Positions 8,673 to 18,048 are shown, numbered from the stretch's first letter. The stretch is DNA of 56,665 nt from DATFLS01 sp964413425 (GCA_964413425.1 CAYPST010000018.1:1-56665); one strand, 5' to 3'. Notes: a model not told the origin generated them from the sequence alone. A program made the numbers and translations.

Positions 8673-8819
8673 ATGAAGAATTTCGAGTTTGTCCTTGCTG
8701 CCTACTCAATTATCTGGGGTCTGCTGGCTGTGTATCTGGGGCGCTTAACCGTCCGGTTTTCTCAGCTGAAAAAGGAATACCAGCATTTGAAACATCCGCA
8801 CCCGGGAGGTAAGCAGTGA
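8673..8819 (+). CDS. ccmD: CcmD-like small membrane protein
   Basis: A 48-residue protein with one membrane helix (about residues 5-27) followed by a positively charged cytosolic tail (QLKKEYQHLKHPH). CcmD is a tiny single-span protein that helps CcmC release holo-CcmE. It is identified by size, topology and position after ccmC, since the family has little sequence conservation. The ATG at 8673 is preceded by GAGGAG at 8662-8667. Longer frames starting upstream (8592) run through the repeat DNA and are not credible. Confidence 0.7.
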   Translation: MKNFEFVLAAYSIIWGLLAVYLGRLTVRFSQLKKEYQHLKHPHPGGKQ

Positions 8820-8868
8820 CCGGGCAGGTGCCTGCGGTCGCGCATCATTGTGCCGGGAGCAATATCTT

Positions 8869-9498
8869 ATGAATGTCAGTGTGCATAAAGTCGTGGTAGG
8901 TCCTTTCCAGGAGAACACCTGGTATGTGGTGAGCAGCCAAACAAACGAAGGCATCCTGATCGATCCCGGGGAAGATCTGTATAAAATCGAGGCACTGTTT
9001 GCCGAAACCAACTCAGATCCCGTGGCTATTCTGAATACCCATGCCCACATAGATCATATCGGCGCCGTTCAGCGGCTTCAACAAAAGTACGACCTTCCCT
9101 TCTACCTGCATCGGGATGATCAATTTCTCCTCGAGCAATATCCGGAACAGGCTGCGCTGTTCGGCGTGAAAATGCAGGGTATACCTGATGTAACCCGTTT
9201 TTTAGAGGAAGGATCAGAGCAAATCGGAGATATTGAGGTGAGATTGCTCCATACTCCGGGGCATTCTCCGGGGAGTGTCTCATTTCTCATCGGGAATGAT
9301 CTGTTTTCGGGTGATGCGTTATTTTCCGGGTCAATCGGTCGCACCGATCTGCCCGGCGGAGATTATGATGAGTTAATCAGGTCAATTCAACAAAAGCTGC
9401 TGCCTCTGGGGGACCAGGTGATTGTTCATGCCGGGCACGGGCCGGATACGACCATCGGCGAAGAAAGACGGACCAATCCCTTTCTCCGTTCGGATTAA
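8869..9498 (+). CDS. MBL-fold metallo-hydrolase (glyoxalase II-like)
   Basis: A 209-residue metallo-beta-lactamase-fold hydrolase. The metal motif THAHIDHIG (H58, H60, D62, H63) is followed by HTPGHSPGS, FSGDALFSGSIGRTDLPGG and a C-terminal HAGHGPDTTIGEE. This is the layout of the small YcbL-type branch of the glyoxalase II family, which hydrolyses thioesters such as S-lactoylglutathione. The true substrate cannot be told from sequence. The ATG at 8869 follows a GGGAG about ten bases upstream and is preferred to a TTG at 8848. No signal peptide. Confidence 0.85.
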   Translation: MNVSVHKVVVGPFQENTWYVVSSQTNEGILIDPGEDLYKIEALFAETNSDPVAILNTHAHIDHIGAVQRLQQKYDLPFYLHRDDQFLLEQYPEQAALFGVKMQGIPDVTRFLEEGSEQIGDIEVRLLHTPGHSPGSVSFLIGNDLFSGDALFSGSIGRTDLPGGDYDELIRSIQQKLLPLGDQVIVHAGHGPDTTIGEERRTNPFLRSD

Positions 9499-9578
9499 CA
9501 CCCTGCCTCTGTTCTCCCCCTTCCCCTTGTTGCGCAGGTCTGGGAATAAATTTTTGATTCAGGTTGAATTTATATGTA

Positions 9579-10964
9579 ATGTTACGTATGTACGAGCCAT
9601 TCCTACATAATCTTCGGAAAGCAGAGTGGTACCACCCAGGGGATTCCCTGCTTCTGGCCTGTTCCGGTGGTGTGGATTCCATGGTGATGCTCAGGCTGTT
9701 CAGGGAAGCGGCCAGGGAAGACGGCGTCTTGCTCACTGTCGGCCATGTGAACCATCAGCTCCGACCAGAATCGACAGCAGATGAGGAATTTTTGCGCAGA
9801 TACTGCGAGGAGCATGAGTTGAGCGTTCTGATTGAACGAGTCGATATGGCGGGAGAACGAGATCATACCGGAGAGTCCATGGAGATGGCTGCACGACGGC
9901 TTCGTTATCACCACCTGGAAGAGATGAGGAAGACAGCCGGTGCCTCGCTGATTTGCACGGCTCACACCAAATCCGACCAGGCTGAGACCGTCCTGATGCG
10001 CGTATTGAAAGGTGCCGGACTGACCGGATTACAGGGGATCCGCAGGCAACGCGGTTGCATTGTGCGCCCCTTGCTGGACTTTTCCCGGGAGGAAATAGTG
10101 CGCTTCGCAAAAGACCGGCAGGTGCCGTTCAGAGAAGATGTTTCCAATTTTGATGTCTCCATCCAGCGAAACTGGATCCGCCATCAGCTGCTCCCGCAGA
10201 TCCGGGAGCAAATGAATCCGAATATTATTGATACGTTGGTGCGGGTTTCGCAGGTACAGAGGGAAGTAGAGGAATATCTGTCATACATCGGGGAGGACGC
10301 ATACGCAAACACCATTGTTGAGCGGGCTTCCGGGAAAATTATTCTTGATATTAGTGCATTACGGAGGTATTTTACTGCGGTTCAGAAGATAATAATTTTC
10401 AAATGTCTATCAGATCTGGGGTTTTCGGAACACTCCCTCAAATTTTCTCGCATGCAACAAGTATTAGGCATATTAACCGGGGGGGCTTCTGGTTCGGAAC
10501 TACGGCTGTTTGATGAATTGAAGGTTTTCAAGGACCGGACGCAGGCATTGTTCACCACCGAACCGATCGATCAACGATTTCGGGAACGGTTCCAACCCAA
10601 CTCAACCTGCAGAGTGAGGGATTTCACCTTTATCTCCAGTATAGATTCAACTGTAACAAGAGACAGGTTGTTGTCCTCTAACGAAATGAGGGCTTATTTC
10701 GACTGGGATAAGATCGGCGGATTTGAGTTATACTGGCGAAATTGGGATGAGGGGGACGTTCTTCGGCTCCCGGATGGAGGGACTAAGAAGGTGAGCGACG
10801 TGTGGATTGATAACAAGGTGCCCGTCTGGGAGAAACATCGTATTCCTCTGCTGGCGGGCAGAGAAGAGGTCCTGTGGATTCCCGGACTGAAGCGTTCCGG
10901 GAGAGGGTGGGTCACGTCGGAGACAAAAAAGGTGTTAAAAATTACGGCAACCAGGCAATCATGA
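9579..10964 (+). CDS. tilS: tRNA(Ile)-lysidine synthase TilS
   Basis: This 461-residue enzyme modifies C34 of the CAU-anticodon tRNA(Ile) to lysidine with ATP, so that AUA is read as isoleucine. The N-type PP-loop SGGVDS is at residues 29-34. It is followed by GHVNHQLRPES, the ETxxMAARRLRY-like segment and HTKSDQAETVLMRVLKG. After the catalytic half comes the TilS substrate-binding and C-terminal domain (ending near LRLPDGGTKKVSDVWIDNKVP). Starts at 9579 and 9588 are both possible. Neither has a strong ribosome-binding site. The stop overlaps the hpt start (ATGA). Confidence 0.93.
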   Translation: MLRMYEPFLHNLRKAEWYHPGDSLLLACSGGVDSMVMLRLFREAAREDGVLLTVGHVNHQLRPESTADEEFLRRYCEEHELSVLIERVDMAGERDHTGESMEMAARRLRYHHLEEMRKTAGASLICTAHTKSDQAETVLMRVLKGAGLTGLQGIRRQRGCIVRPLLDFSREEIVRFAKDRQVPFREDVSNFDVSIQRNWIRHQLLPQIREQMNPNIIDTLVRVSQVQREVEEYLSYIGEDAYANTIVERASGKIILDISALRRYFTAVQKIIIFKCLSDLGFSEHSLKFSRMQQVLGILTGGASGSELRLFDELKVFKDRTQALFTTEPIDQRFRERFQPNSTCRVRDFTFISSIDSTVTRDRLLSSNEMRAYFDWDKIGGFELYWRNWDEGDVLRLPDGGTKKVSDVWIDNKVPVWEKHRIPLLAGREEVLWIPGLKRSGRGWVTSETKKVLKITATRQS

Positions 10965-11542
10965 GTATAAATTATCCCTCAAAATTAGTGGTCGATGTCA
11001 ACGGGAAGTATGAAGGTTGGGTGCTTGAGGAATTAATCAGCGAAGGATCAATTCGCACCCGCGTCCGGGAGTTGGGAAAACAAATTACCCGGGATTATGA
11101 AACGAAAACTCCCATCCTGGTTGGCGTCTTAAATGGCAGTTTCATTTTTATTGCCGATTTAATACGGGAGTTGGGCGTCGAATGCGAGGTGGACTTTATT
11201 AAGTTATCCTCATATATGGGGCAGGCCAAGCCGAGCGGAACTGTCCGGTTGATAAAAGATATTAGCTGCAATATCACCGATCGGGACGTCATCGTGATAG
11301 AAGATATCGTGGATTCGGGATTAACAGTCAATTTTCTCAAAAACCGGATGGAAGGCAGTAGCCCGGCATCAGTGGCCATAGTCACCCTGCTTTACAAGAA
11401 AGAAGTAGCAGAATTAGACTTTGATCTCGATTATGTAGGTTTTAATATTCCAAATGAATTCGTGGTTGGATATGGGCTGGATCTGGATCAAAACTTTAGG
11501 AAACTCCCTGCCATCTATTCCGTTAAGGAGAAGAGTAAATAG
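10961..11542 (+). CDS. hpt: Hypoxanthine phosphoribosyltransferase
   Basis: A 193-residue purine salvage enzyme that converts hypoxanthine or guanine plus PRPP to IMP or GMP. The PRPP-binding motif VIVIEDIVDSGLT is at residues 110-122 (E114, D115). The flexible-loop region KLSSYMGQAKPSGTVRL and the C-terminal VGYGLDLDQNFRKLP are typical. The ATG at 10961 overlaps the tilS stop (ATGA). Longer upstream frames would run deep into tilS and are rejected. The tilS-hpt-ftsH order is common in bacteria. Confidence 0.93.
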   Translation: MSINYPSKLVVDVNGKYEGWVLEELISEGSIRTRVRELGKQITRDYETKTPILVGVLNGSFIFIADLIRELGVECEVDFIKLSSYMGQAKPSGTVRLIKDISCNITDRDVIVIEDIVDSGLTVNFLKNRMEGSSPASVAIVTLLYKKEVAELDFDLDYVGFNIPNEFVVGYGLDLDQNFRKLPAIYSVKEKSK

Positions 11543-11560
11543 CGGGAGAAGAGGAATGTT

Positions 11561-13729
11561 ATGACGAAACATAAAGATCAGGAGCATCGGGGAGACGACC
11601 AGCAGGAACGCAAGAATCGCTCCCGCCGGGACACTGATTCCAACCATCAGGGGAGAAATCAGAAAGATGAGGATCCGGATGATCGGATCCCGTGGAAAAA
11701 GGCCTCCAAGACCTCGCTGATCTGGATTGCGATTCTCATTGGTGTCATCATTATTGCCCAGATGATTTCCATGAACAGTGGTTCCGAACAGGAAATCACC
11801 TTTTCGGAGTACAAAAAATATCTGGGCAATGGCCAAATTGCCGAGGCTACCATTATTGAGAATGAATTTCACGGGACGTTGAAAACCCCGATGACCAAGA
11901 CGGCGAACGGCAATGAGGTGACGTTTACCAAGTTTGTGCTGATTCTGCCCTATGTCGATGAGACTATGCTTGACCAGTGGGACAATGCCGGTATTGCGTA
12001 TAATTTTAAGGAAAAATCGTCTGACTGGTTTGGATATGTGCTCAATATGCTTCCCTGGGTGTTGTTGATTTTCTTCTGGTTTTATCTTATGCGCCGGATG
12101 CAGGGTGGCGGAGGCAGCGGTGGTATATTTTCATTCGGGAAGAGCCGGGCGAAAATGTTTGACAGCGACAAACCACAGGTGACCTTCGAGGATGTGGCCG
12201 GCTGCGATGAGGCCAAGCAAGAGTTAACCGAGGTGATTGAGTACTTGAAAAACCCGGATAAATTTCAGGGTCTGGGTGGAAAAATCCCCCGGGGCGCGTT
12301 GCTCCTGGGACCGCCGGGTACCGGAAAAACCTTGTTGGGGAGAGCCGTGGCAGGAGAAGCCAGTGTGCCGTTCTTTAATTTAAGTGGAGCGGATTTTGTT
12401 GAAATGTTCGTGGGCGTCGGTGCTTCCCGGGTTCGCGACCTGTTCGAACAGGGCAAGAAGAATGCGCCCTGTATTATCTTTATCGATGAGATCGATGCGG
12501 TGGGACGGCATCGGGGGGCCGGTATCGGCGGAGGCCATGATGAACGGGAGCAGACACTCAATCAGCTGCTGGTGGAGATGGACGGCTTTGATACGAGTGA
12601 TAGTGTGATTCTGCTGGCTGCCACCAACCGTCCGGATGTGCTGGATAATGCCCTTCTGCGTCCGGGACGCTTTGACCGGCAGATTGTGGTGGATGTCCCG
12701 GATTACCGGGGACGGCTGGGTATTCTGAAAGTGCACACCAAAAAGGTGTCACTGGCTGATGATGTGGATCTGGAAGTGGTTGCCAAAAGTACGCCCGGAA
12801 TGGTGGGGGCAGATCTGGCCAATGTGGTCAACGAAGCTGCACTGCTGGCGGCCCGGCGCGGGGTGGATAAAATCTATCAGGAGGATTTTGAAGAGGCCAA
12901 AGATAAGGTCACCATGGGAATTGAACGAAAAAGCCGGGTCATCAATGAAGACGATAAGCAGGTGATTGCCTATCATGAAGCCGGGCATACACTGGTGGCC
13001 AAATTTCTGCCCAATGCCGATCCGGTGCACAAGGTCACGATCATCCCACGCGGCCAGGCTCTCGGAGTAACCCATCAATTGCCACTGGATGATCGATACA
13101 ACTATTCCCGCGGCTATCTGCAAACCCAGCTGACCATCATGCTGGGCGGCCGGACGGCTGAAGAAATCGTCTTTAATGAAATCACCACCGGTGCCGGAAA
13201 CGATATTAAACGGGCGACGGATATGTCTCGAAAAATGGTTACTCAGTGGGGTATGAGTGATAAACTCGGTCCGCTCACTTTCGGTGACAAGGAAGAAGAA
13301 ATCTTTCTTGGCCGGGAAATAGCGCAGCACCGGGATTTCAGTGAGAAAACCGCCCAGGAAATTGATAAAGAGGTGAAAACATTAATCGATCACGCCCATA
13401 CCAGGGCTCGGGAAATCCTCACGGATAATTTGGAAATTCTCCATACGCTGGCAGAGGCGTTACTGGAACACGAAACGCTTAATGAAAAACAGATCGATAT
13501 TTTGATCAAAGGCGGAAGCGTGAACGGGCAGGATTCTCCCATTGCAGGTCCGGAGACCGACGATCAGGAACAATTAAAATCATCCGGAGAGCAAACATCC
13601 GGGACGATAGCGGCCTCCGCTGCTTCGGACGGAAATGACGGGAAGGCGGCAGAAGGATCTCCCCGGCAGGGACAGGAAGCATCCGAATCATCGGAGGGCA
13701 CACAGATAAATGACCCGGATGATGAATAA
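11561..13729 (+). CDS. ftsH: ATP-dependent zinc metalloprotease FtsH
   Basis: A 722-residue membrane-anchored AAA+ protease that degrades unassembled membrane proteins and regulators. The N-terminal 45 residues are very hydrophilic, followed by a membrane helix (about 50-68), a periplasmic domain, and a second helix (about 155-173) before the glycine-rich linker. Walker A GPPGTGKT is at 250-257, Walker B IIFIDEIDAVG near 305, the second region of homology near 350, and the zinc motif HEAGH at 472-476. A long Ser/Glu/Gly-rich acidic tail follows residue 650. The unusually hydrophilic N- and C-terminal extensions are the only oddity. A clear terminator follows. Confidence 0.95.
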   Translation: MTKHKDQEHRGDDQQERKNRSRRDTDSNHQGRNQKDEDPDDRIPWKKASKTSLIWIAILIGVIIIAQMISMNSGSEQEITFSEYKKYLGNGQIAEATIIENEFHGTLKTPMTKTANGNEVTFTKFVLILPYVDETMLDQWDNAGIAYNFKEKSSDWFGYVLNMLPWVLLIFFWFYLMRRMQGGGGSGGIFSFGKSRAKMFDSDKPQVTFEDVAGCDEAKQELTEVIEYLKNPDKFQGLGGKIPRGALLLGPPGTGKTLLGRAVAGEASVPFFNLSGADFVEMFVGVGASRVRDLFEQGKKNAPCIIFIDEIDAVGRHRGAGIGGGHDEREQTLNQLLVEMDGFDTSDSVILLAATNRPDVLDNALLRPGRFDRQIVVDVPDYRGRLGILKVHTKKVSLADDVDLEVVAKSTPGMVGADLANVVNEAALLAARRGVDKIYQEDFEEAKDKVTMGIERKSRVINEDDKQVIAYHEAGHTLVAKFLPNADPVHKVTIIPRGQALGVTHQLPLDDRYNYSRGYLQTQLTIMLGGRTAEEIVFNEITTGAGNDIKRATDMSRKMVTQWGMSDKLGPLTFGDKEEEIFLGREIAQHRDFSEKTAQEIDKEVKTLIDHAHTRAREILTDNLEILHTLAEALLEHETLNEKQIDILIKGGSVNGQDSPIAGPETDDQEQLKSSGEQTSGTIAASAASDGNDGKAAEGSPRQGQEASESSEGTQINDPDDE

Positions 13730-13768
13730 AATTTTCAAGCAATTACTCCCAAATTCATACTAACACAC

Positions 13769-13803
13769 AGCCCCAGACCGTCAGGTGTTTGGGGCTTTTT
13801 ATT
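13769..13803 (+). terminator. Rho-independent terminator after ftsH
   Basis: AGCCCCA (13769-13775) pairs with TGGGGCT (13790-13796). An inner ACC/GGT pair (13777-13779, 13784-13786) sits across a small internal loop, and a U-rich tract (TTTTT, then ATT) follows. It lies 40 bases past the ftsH stop and ends only about five bases before the first folP ATG, so folP expression must come from read-through or an unusual start. Confidence 0.85.
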
Positions 13804-13808
13804 ATCCT

Positions 13809-14648
13809 ATGAATATTCATGCAGAGTTACCACTCGATAAACGCACGCTTATTATGGGTATAGTAAATATCACGCCGGATTCATTCTCTGATGCCGGGAA
13901 ATATTTTGATCCGGAGGATGCTGTCCGGCGTGGTATGCAGCTGGCGGAAGAAGGAGCGGATATTCTGGACCTTGGGGCAGAATCGACCCGCCCGGGAGCA
14001 GAACCGGTAACCGCCGAAGAAGAAATTTTCCGATTGGCACCGGTAGTCGAACAGTTGATCGATCAGGTGAATACACCCCTTTCGATTGACACGACGAAGG
14101 CAATAGTTGCCGAAAAAATGCTGCAGCTGGGAGCAAGCATGATTAATGATATCAGCGGGCTCCGATTCGATCCGGAGATGGGCGATATTGTTGCAGAGCG
14201 GAATTGTCCCATCATTATAATGCATATACTGGGAACACCGCAAACGATGCAGGAGAATCCGGAGTACACTGATGTTGTTGACGATATCCGTGCATATTTT
14301 CGGAAGAGAACTGAGTTTGCTCACTCCAGAGGGGTAAAGGACGAGCAGATTATCCTGGATCCCGGCATCGGATTTGGGAAGACAGTGGAGCATAATTATG
14401 AAATTCTCCGGGGAGTTCCCCGGTTCAAACAGCTCGGTTATCCGATACTACTGGGGGCTTCCCGAAAGTCATTTATCGGGAAAACACTGGATTTGCCCGT
14501 GGACGATCGATTGGAGGGCAGTCTGGCTACGGCAGTGATCGGGGCATGGCAGGAGGCAGATATTCTCAGGGTACATGATGTCAGAGAGACAGTCCGGGCA
14601 GTGAAGCTGGCAGATGCAATACGCGGTCGGAAGCAAATGGCGGATTAA
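13809..14648 (+). CDS. folP: Dihydropteroate synthase FolP
   Basis: A 279-residue folate pathway enzyme that condenses 7,8-dihydropterin pyrophosphate with p-aminobenzoate. The signatures are MGIVNITPDSFSD (about residues 16-28), LDLGAESTRPGAEPV (about 52-66), SIDTTK near 90, MINDISG near 110, and the C-terminal LGASRKSFIG near 218. The first ATG (13809) begins five bases after the ftsH terminator and has no ribosome-binding site. An internal ATG at 13854 directly before GIVNITPD would remove a normal short leader. The stop overlaps the cdaA start (TAATG). Confidence 0.92.
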   Translation: MNIHAELPLDKRTLIMGIVNITPDSFSDAGKYFDPEDAVRRGMQLAEEGADILDLGAESTRPGAEPVTAEEEIFRLAPVVEQLIDQVNTPLSIDTTKAIVAEKMLQLGASMINDISGLRFDPEMGDIVAERNCPIIIMHILGTPQTMQENPEYTDVVDDIRAYFRKRTEFAHSRGVKDEQIILDPGIGFGKTVEHNYEILRGVPRFKQLGYPILLGASRKSFIGKTLDLPVDDRLEGSLATAVIGAWQEADILRVHDVRETVRAVKLADAIRGRKQMAD

Positions 14649-15418
14649 TGGAACTCTTCCGAATCGGATTTATCACGGTTACCGTCATTGATGTTATTGA
14701 TATCCTGGCCATCGCCTGGCTGTTTTATCAATTGTATCATATTTTCCGGGGCACCCGTGCAGCGCAGATGTTGATGGGGCTGGTTGTTATCATGCTGGCA
14801 TCCTTTATTTTTCAGGCCCTGAACTTCAGTGGGATGTCCTGGCTGCTCCGAAATATTCAAACGATATGGGTCATTGCATTCGTGATACTGTTCCAGCCTG
14901 AGCTCCGGCGAGTATTAATCTATATCGGCCAGAATCGGTTATTTCAGAAAATTATTCCGTCGCAGGTAACCAAAACCGTTGATGAGGTTGTGGACGCCGC
15001 AGTTGAGCTGTCAAAGAAGCGATGGGGTGGCCTGGTTGTACTCCAGCAGGATACCGGCTTGAAATCCATTATCGAAAAGGGTGTACCTGTCAAAGCAACA
15101 GTCACCAGCAGCCTGATTGTCTCGATTTTCAATCCCAGTTCACCGCTGCATGACGGTGCTATTGTACTTCAGAATGATACCATCGAAGCGGCTAAGTGTA
15201 TCCTGCCCCTTTCAGAGCGCCTGGAAATCGATCCCAATTTGGGGACACGCCATCTGGCAGCACTGGGATTGTCCGAGGAATCAGATGCAATGGTTGTGGT
15301 GATTTCTGAAGAAACCGGCAGGATATCGCTTGCGCATCACGGCATTCTCAATCGCAGCCTGGATGAAGATATGCTGCGGGCGAAACTTTCCAAAACCCTG
15401 ATGAGTGAAAGCGCATAA
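14648..15418 (+). CDS. cdaA: Diadenylate cyclase CdaA (DisA_N domain)
   Basis: A 256-residue membrane cyclase that makes c-di-AMP from two ATP. Three N-terminal membrane helices (about residues 10-95) precede the DAC domain. The DGA motif (SPLHDGAIVL) and the RHR-equivalent GTRHLAALGLSE are both present, although the second arginine of RHR is leucine here, and VVISEETGRISLAHHG closes the domain. The ATG overlaps the folP stop, and a folP-cdaA pair is a common arrangement. No c-di-AMP phosphodiesterase is in the window. The PHP protein at the start has no DHH/DHHA1 signature. Confidence 0.9.
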   Translation: MELFRIGFITVTVIDVIDILAIAWLFYQLYHIFRGTRAAQMLMGLVVIMLASFIFQALNFSGMSWLLRNIQTIWVIAFVILFQPELRRVLIYIGQNRLFQKIIPSQVTKTVDEVVDAAVELSKKRWGGLVVLQQDTGLKSIIEKGVPVKATVTSSLIVSIFNPSSPLHDGAIVLQNDTIEAAKCILPLSERLEIDPNLGTRHLAALGLSEESDAMVVVISEETGRISLAHHGILNRSLDEDMLRAKLSKTLMSESA

Positions 15419-16219
15419 CATGGAAGGTTGGGGTAGTTCCCGGATAGAACATCGTACTTCCGGATGGTTTATTTTTGTGCGAGATATCACGTTCCTGCAT
15501 AAAACAAGATTTTTCTATTGACCGAATTATGAAAATGATGTAAAGTAAATAAAAGTAAGTTGTTATTAGCTCTTTCCATTTAAAATAGACGATAAATGGA
15601 ATTCTCAAGAGTTAAAGAGGTATTGTTTCGGTAGAAATACAGGTATCAATTTAAAATAGTAACAGGAATTTCCGCGAACTTATTAAATCTTTGACATGCT
15701 TGGTGCAGTACAATAGTTTATCTAACCACAAACATATAGAAGAATAGCAATGTATGTGAGTCCCGAATACTATAATGTGCAGGAAAACTCCAAATAAATA
15801 TAGCCTATGTAATCATGGTGTATTATTTTTCCAGAAATACAGTTGCTTTGTAATGCTGGTTCTGCGGATGCATGAGAGAACTTTTAAGGTTGGCTTCAGG
15901 TATTGGAAAATGAAATCGCGGAACAATTGGATAGCTATCCCTGCTGATATTCCTGAATAAGCTCTGCTCGGCGGTGGCATCCATCCGGACCTCTGAGTTT
16001 AGATCGCAACTGAAGACGGTGTGGTGAGTCTTCCGTCCCTGATCTTGTACTAAACGTGATTGTCTGATACTCACAGTGAGTATTTTCCTGCTGATCCACA
16101 AGAAGATTATAAACCAAGCCGTTCCTTATTTTTTTGAAGAGGCAGAATCGGAAGACCGGACAATGGTTGACAGTTACCTGGACGAGCACAATACGAGACT
16201 GACAGGATAGGCGTAACAG
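15419..16219. other. Long AT-rich intergenic region
   Basis: This 800-base stretch has no supportable gene. It is richer in A and T than its neighbours. A 61-codon frame at 15775-15960 lacks any recognisable feature. A TTGACA at 15691-15696 is followed 17 bases later only by a poor TAGTTT, so promoter evidence is weak. Some of this DNA presumably carries the promoter and leader of the regulator at 16220. Confidence 0.5.
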
Positions 16220-17602
16220 ATGCCCGATTATTATATATTGATATTCGATCCCAATTCCACTGATGAATCAGAAAAGGTATTCAATATTATTGAGAAGAAG
16301 ACATCGTATCGCTGTGAGATTTTACATGAATATAACCAGCAAGCCTCCCCGGATGCACACTGCCCGGACTTGATATTCGCAGTATTTAACTGTGTCTCAC
16401 GCTGGCAGGATCAAACCCGCTATGAGACCTTTTTTCAACGTTTCCAGGATATCCCGCTTATCGGTGTGTTAAATTGTCCGGAATCTTGTGGTCCTTGCAC
16501 ACTACTTCAAAAATACATCTGGAATTTTATTACTATTCCTTTTAGCGATCAGGATATTCTCCTGAATATAGAGCAGTTCACGTGCCTTGATGCGGAGTAC
16601 GTGGTCACTCCTGTGCAATCCAGGGTGAAAAAGGAAGTAGGATTCGATTTATTGAAGGGCAATTCTCACCGATTAGTTTATGTAAAGGAAAAATTAAGCC
16701 AGGCTGCTCAGTACAATGTCACTGTTCTCTTGTGTGGAGAGACCGGAACCGGTAAGGAATTAAGTGCGAAAATCATTCATTTTTTAAGTCCCCGATCCGA
16801 CGGGCCATTTGTCGCGGTCAATTGTGGTGCTATCCCGTCGAATTTATTTGAAAATGAACTGTTCGGGCACCGAAAAGGCGCTTATACCAGTGCTTCCATG
16901 TCCGAAAAAGGTTTGGTCCACGCGGCCGATGGCGGAACATTGTTTCTGGATGAAGTTGAATCACTGGTGGAATCTACCCAGATAAAGTTACTTCGATTAT
17001 TAGAGCAGAAAAAATATAAACCTCTTGGACAATCGCAGGAGCAAACGGCTGATGTGCGCTTTATTGCTGCTGCGAAGGAAAATCTGTGGGATCTGATGCG
17101 GCAAGGAAAGTTCCGTGAAGATCTGTTTTATCGATTGAACGTGGTGCGGATTGACTTGCCACCCTTACGAACAAGGAGAGAAGATATTCCTGTGTTAACC
17201 AGGCATTTTATTCAACGATATAGTGGACTCTACGATATTCCCATCACGGGAATTAAACCGGTAGCATTATTTCGCCTGATGCAAAAGGAGTGGCATGGGA
17301 ATGTTCGGGAATTGGAAAATGTTATCCAATCGGCTGTGGTGACGAACAGCACCGGTTGGATCGAGAGCGAAGATCTCGATCTCTCAACCCCTAACGGTAA
17401 TACGGATTCACGTACTTTCGCTTCTTTCCGGGATGCAAAACAAAGGGTAATTGAGGAGTTTGAACAAAATTATTTGACGGATATTATGGTGACATGTAAA
17501 GGCAATATCAGCCAGGCAGCCAGGCTGGCCAAAACAGACCGCCGGGCATTATATCGTTTGCTGAATAAATATGATATCAAGCCAGTGAAGTTTCGTGAAT
17601 AA
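16220..17602 (+). CDS. Sigma-54-type AAA+ transcriptional activator with atypical receiver
   Basis: A 460-residue regulator of the NtrC class. Residues about 1-130 look like a receiver (YYILIFDPN, then CPDLIFAVFN). The strand-end position that normally holds the phosphorylated Asp is not acidic, so phosphorylation is unlikely. The AAA+ domain has Walker A GETGTGKE (173-180), Walker B GTLFLDEVE (near 238), the FREDLFYRLNVV sensor region and the R-finger area. The sigma-54 contact loop reads GAYTSA (220-225) instead of GAFTGA. The end is a Fis-type helix-turn-helix (GNISQAARLAKTDRRALYRLL). It lies just upstream of the eCIS cluster, with possible binding repeats and a -24/-12 promoter between, so it is the likely eCIS regulator. 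Confidence 0.85.
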   Translation: MPDYYILIFDPNSTDESEKVFNIIEKKTSYRCEILHEYNQQASPDAHCPDLIFAVFNCVSRWQDQTRYETFFQRFQDIPLIGVLNCPESCGPCTLLQKYIWNFITIPFSDQDILLNIEQFTCLDAEYVVTPVQSRVKKEVGFDLLKGNSHRLVYVKEKLSQAAQYNVTVLLCGETGTGKELSAKIIHFLSPRSDGPFVAVNCGAIPSNLFENELFGHRKGAYTSASMSEKGLVHAADGGTLFLDEVESLVESTQIKLLRLLEQKKYKPLGQSQEQTADVRFIAAAKENLWDLMRQGKFREDLFYRLNVVRIDLPPLRTRREDIPVLTRHFIQRYSGLYDIPITGIKPVALFRLMQKEWHGNVRELENVIQSAVVTNSTGWIESEDLDLSTPNGNTDSRTFASFRDAKQRVIEEFEQNYLTDIMVTCKGNISQAARLAKTDRRALYRLLNKYDIKPVKFRE

Positions 17603-17669
17603 TCTGCCGGATTCAAAATAACATCCGGTTCAGAATATTTGTATATCGCTTTCCTGCTGCCTTTATTAG

Positions 17670-17738
17670 CATTTTCTAAGTCGGGGTTTTCCCTAAGTAC
17701 AGCGATACTTCGCGAAGCTCGTATCGCTCAACTTAGGT
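17670..17738 (+). repeat. Structured repeat, left copy flanking the eCIS
   Basis: Three blocks match the complementary strand of 56485-56595: CATTTTCTAAGTCGGGGTT (17670-17688, one mismatch), ACAGCGATACTTCGC (17699-17713, one mismatch) and GTATCGCTCAACTTAGGT (17721-17738, identical). AGCGATAC (17701-17708) pairs with GTATCGCT (17721-17728) around the palindrome CTTCGCGAAG, giving a strong potential hairpin. It lies immediately before the eCIS and is oriented opposite to the right copy. Confidence 0.75.
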
Positions 17739-17843
17739 CGTAGTTACTCGCTTCACTTCCTCACCCAAATCAGCTCCCGAATCCGGCAGGACCATTCGGC
17801 AAGCACTTTTTGACGGAATTACTGTGTCCGGGAGTATGAAAAA

Positions 17844-17892
17844 TGTGACAAGATATGACAAGATGTGACAATCTTTACCTCTAATGTGACAA
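17844..17892 (+). promoter_or_regulatory. Phased TGTGACAA repeats, candidate activator-binding sites
   Basis: TGTGACAA occurs at 17844-17851, TATGACAA at 17854-17861, TGTGACAA at 17864-17871 and TGTGACAA at 17885-17892. The start-to-start spacings are 10, 10 and 21 bases, so all four sit on the same DNA face. They lie about 160-205 bases upstream of the sigma-54-like promoter, the usual place for an enhancer-binding activator. Binding by the regulator at 16220 is inference. Confidence 0.55.
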
Positions 17893-18048
17893 TTATGCCT
17901 CACCCCTCACATGCCTTCTACTCAGGAGTTTGATAATCGTCCCCCGTATTATATAGAGCAGAATAACCACACTTTTTCAAAATGCTCACAGGGGAATGAA
18001 TGATTTTAAAATAAGAATTTACAGTGAGTTATAAATACCACAACGCCT

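Noticed and set aside
15691..15719. Promoter with TTGACA for the regulator gene
   Set aside because: The hexamer 17 bases downstream (TAGTTT) is poor, and the better TACAAT is only 12 bases away.
15775..15960. 61-codon frame in the AT-rich gap
   Set aside because: No ribosome-binding site, no recognisable features, and the surrounding DNA is non-coding in character.
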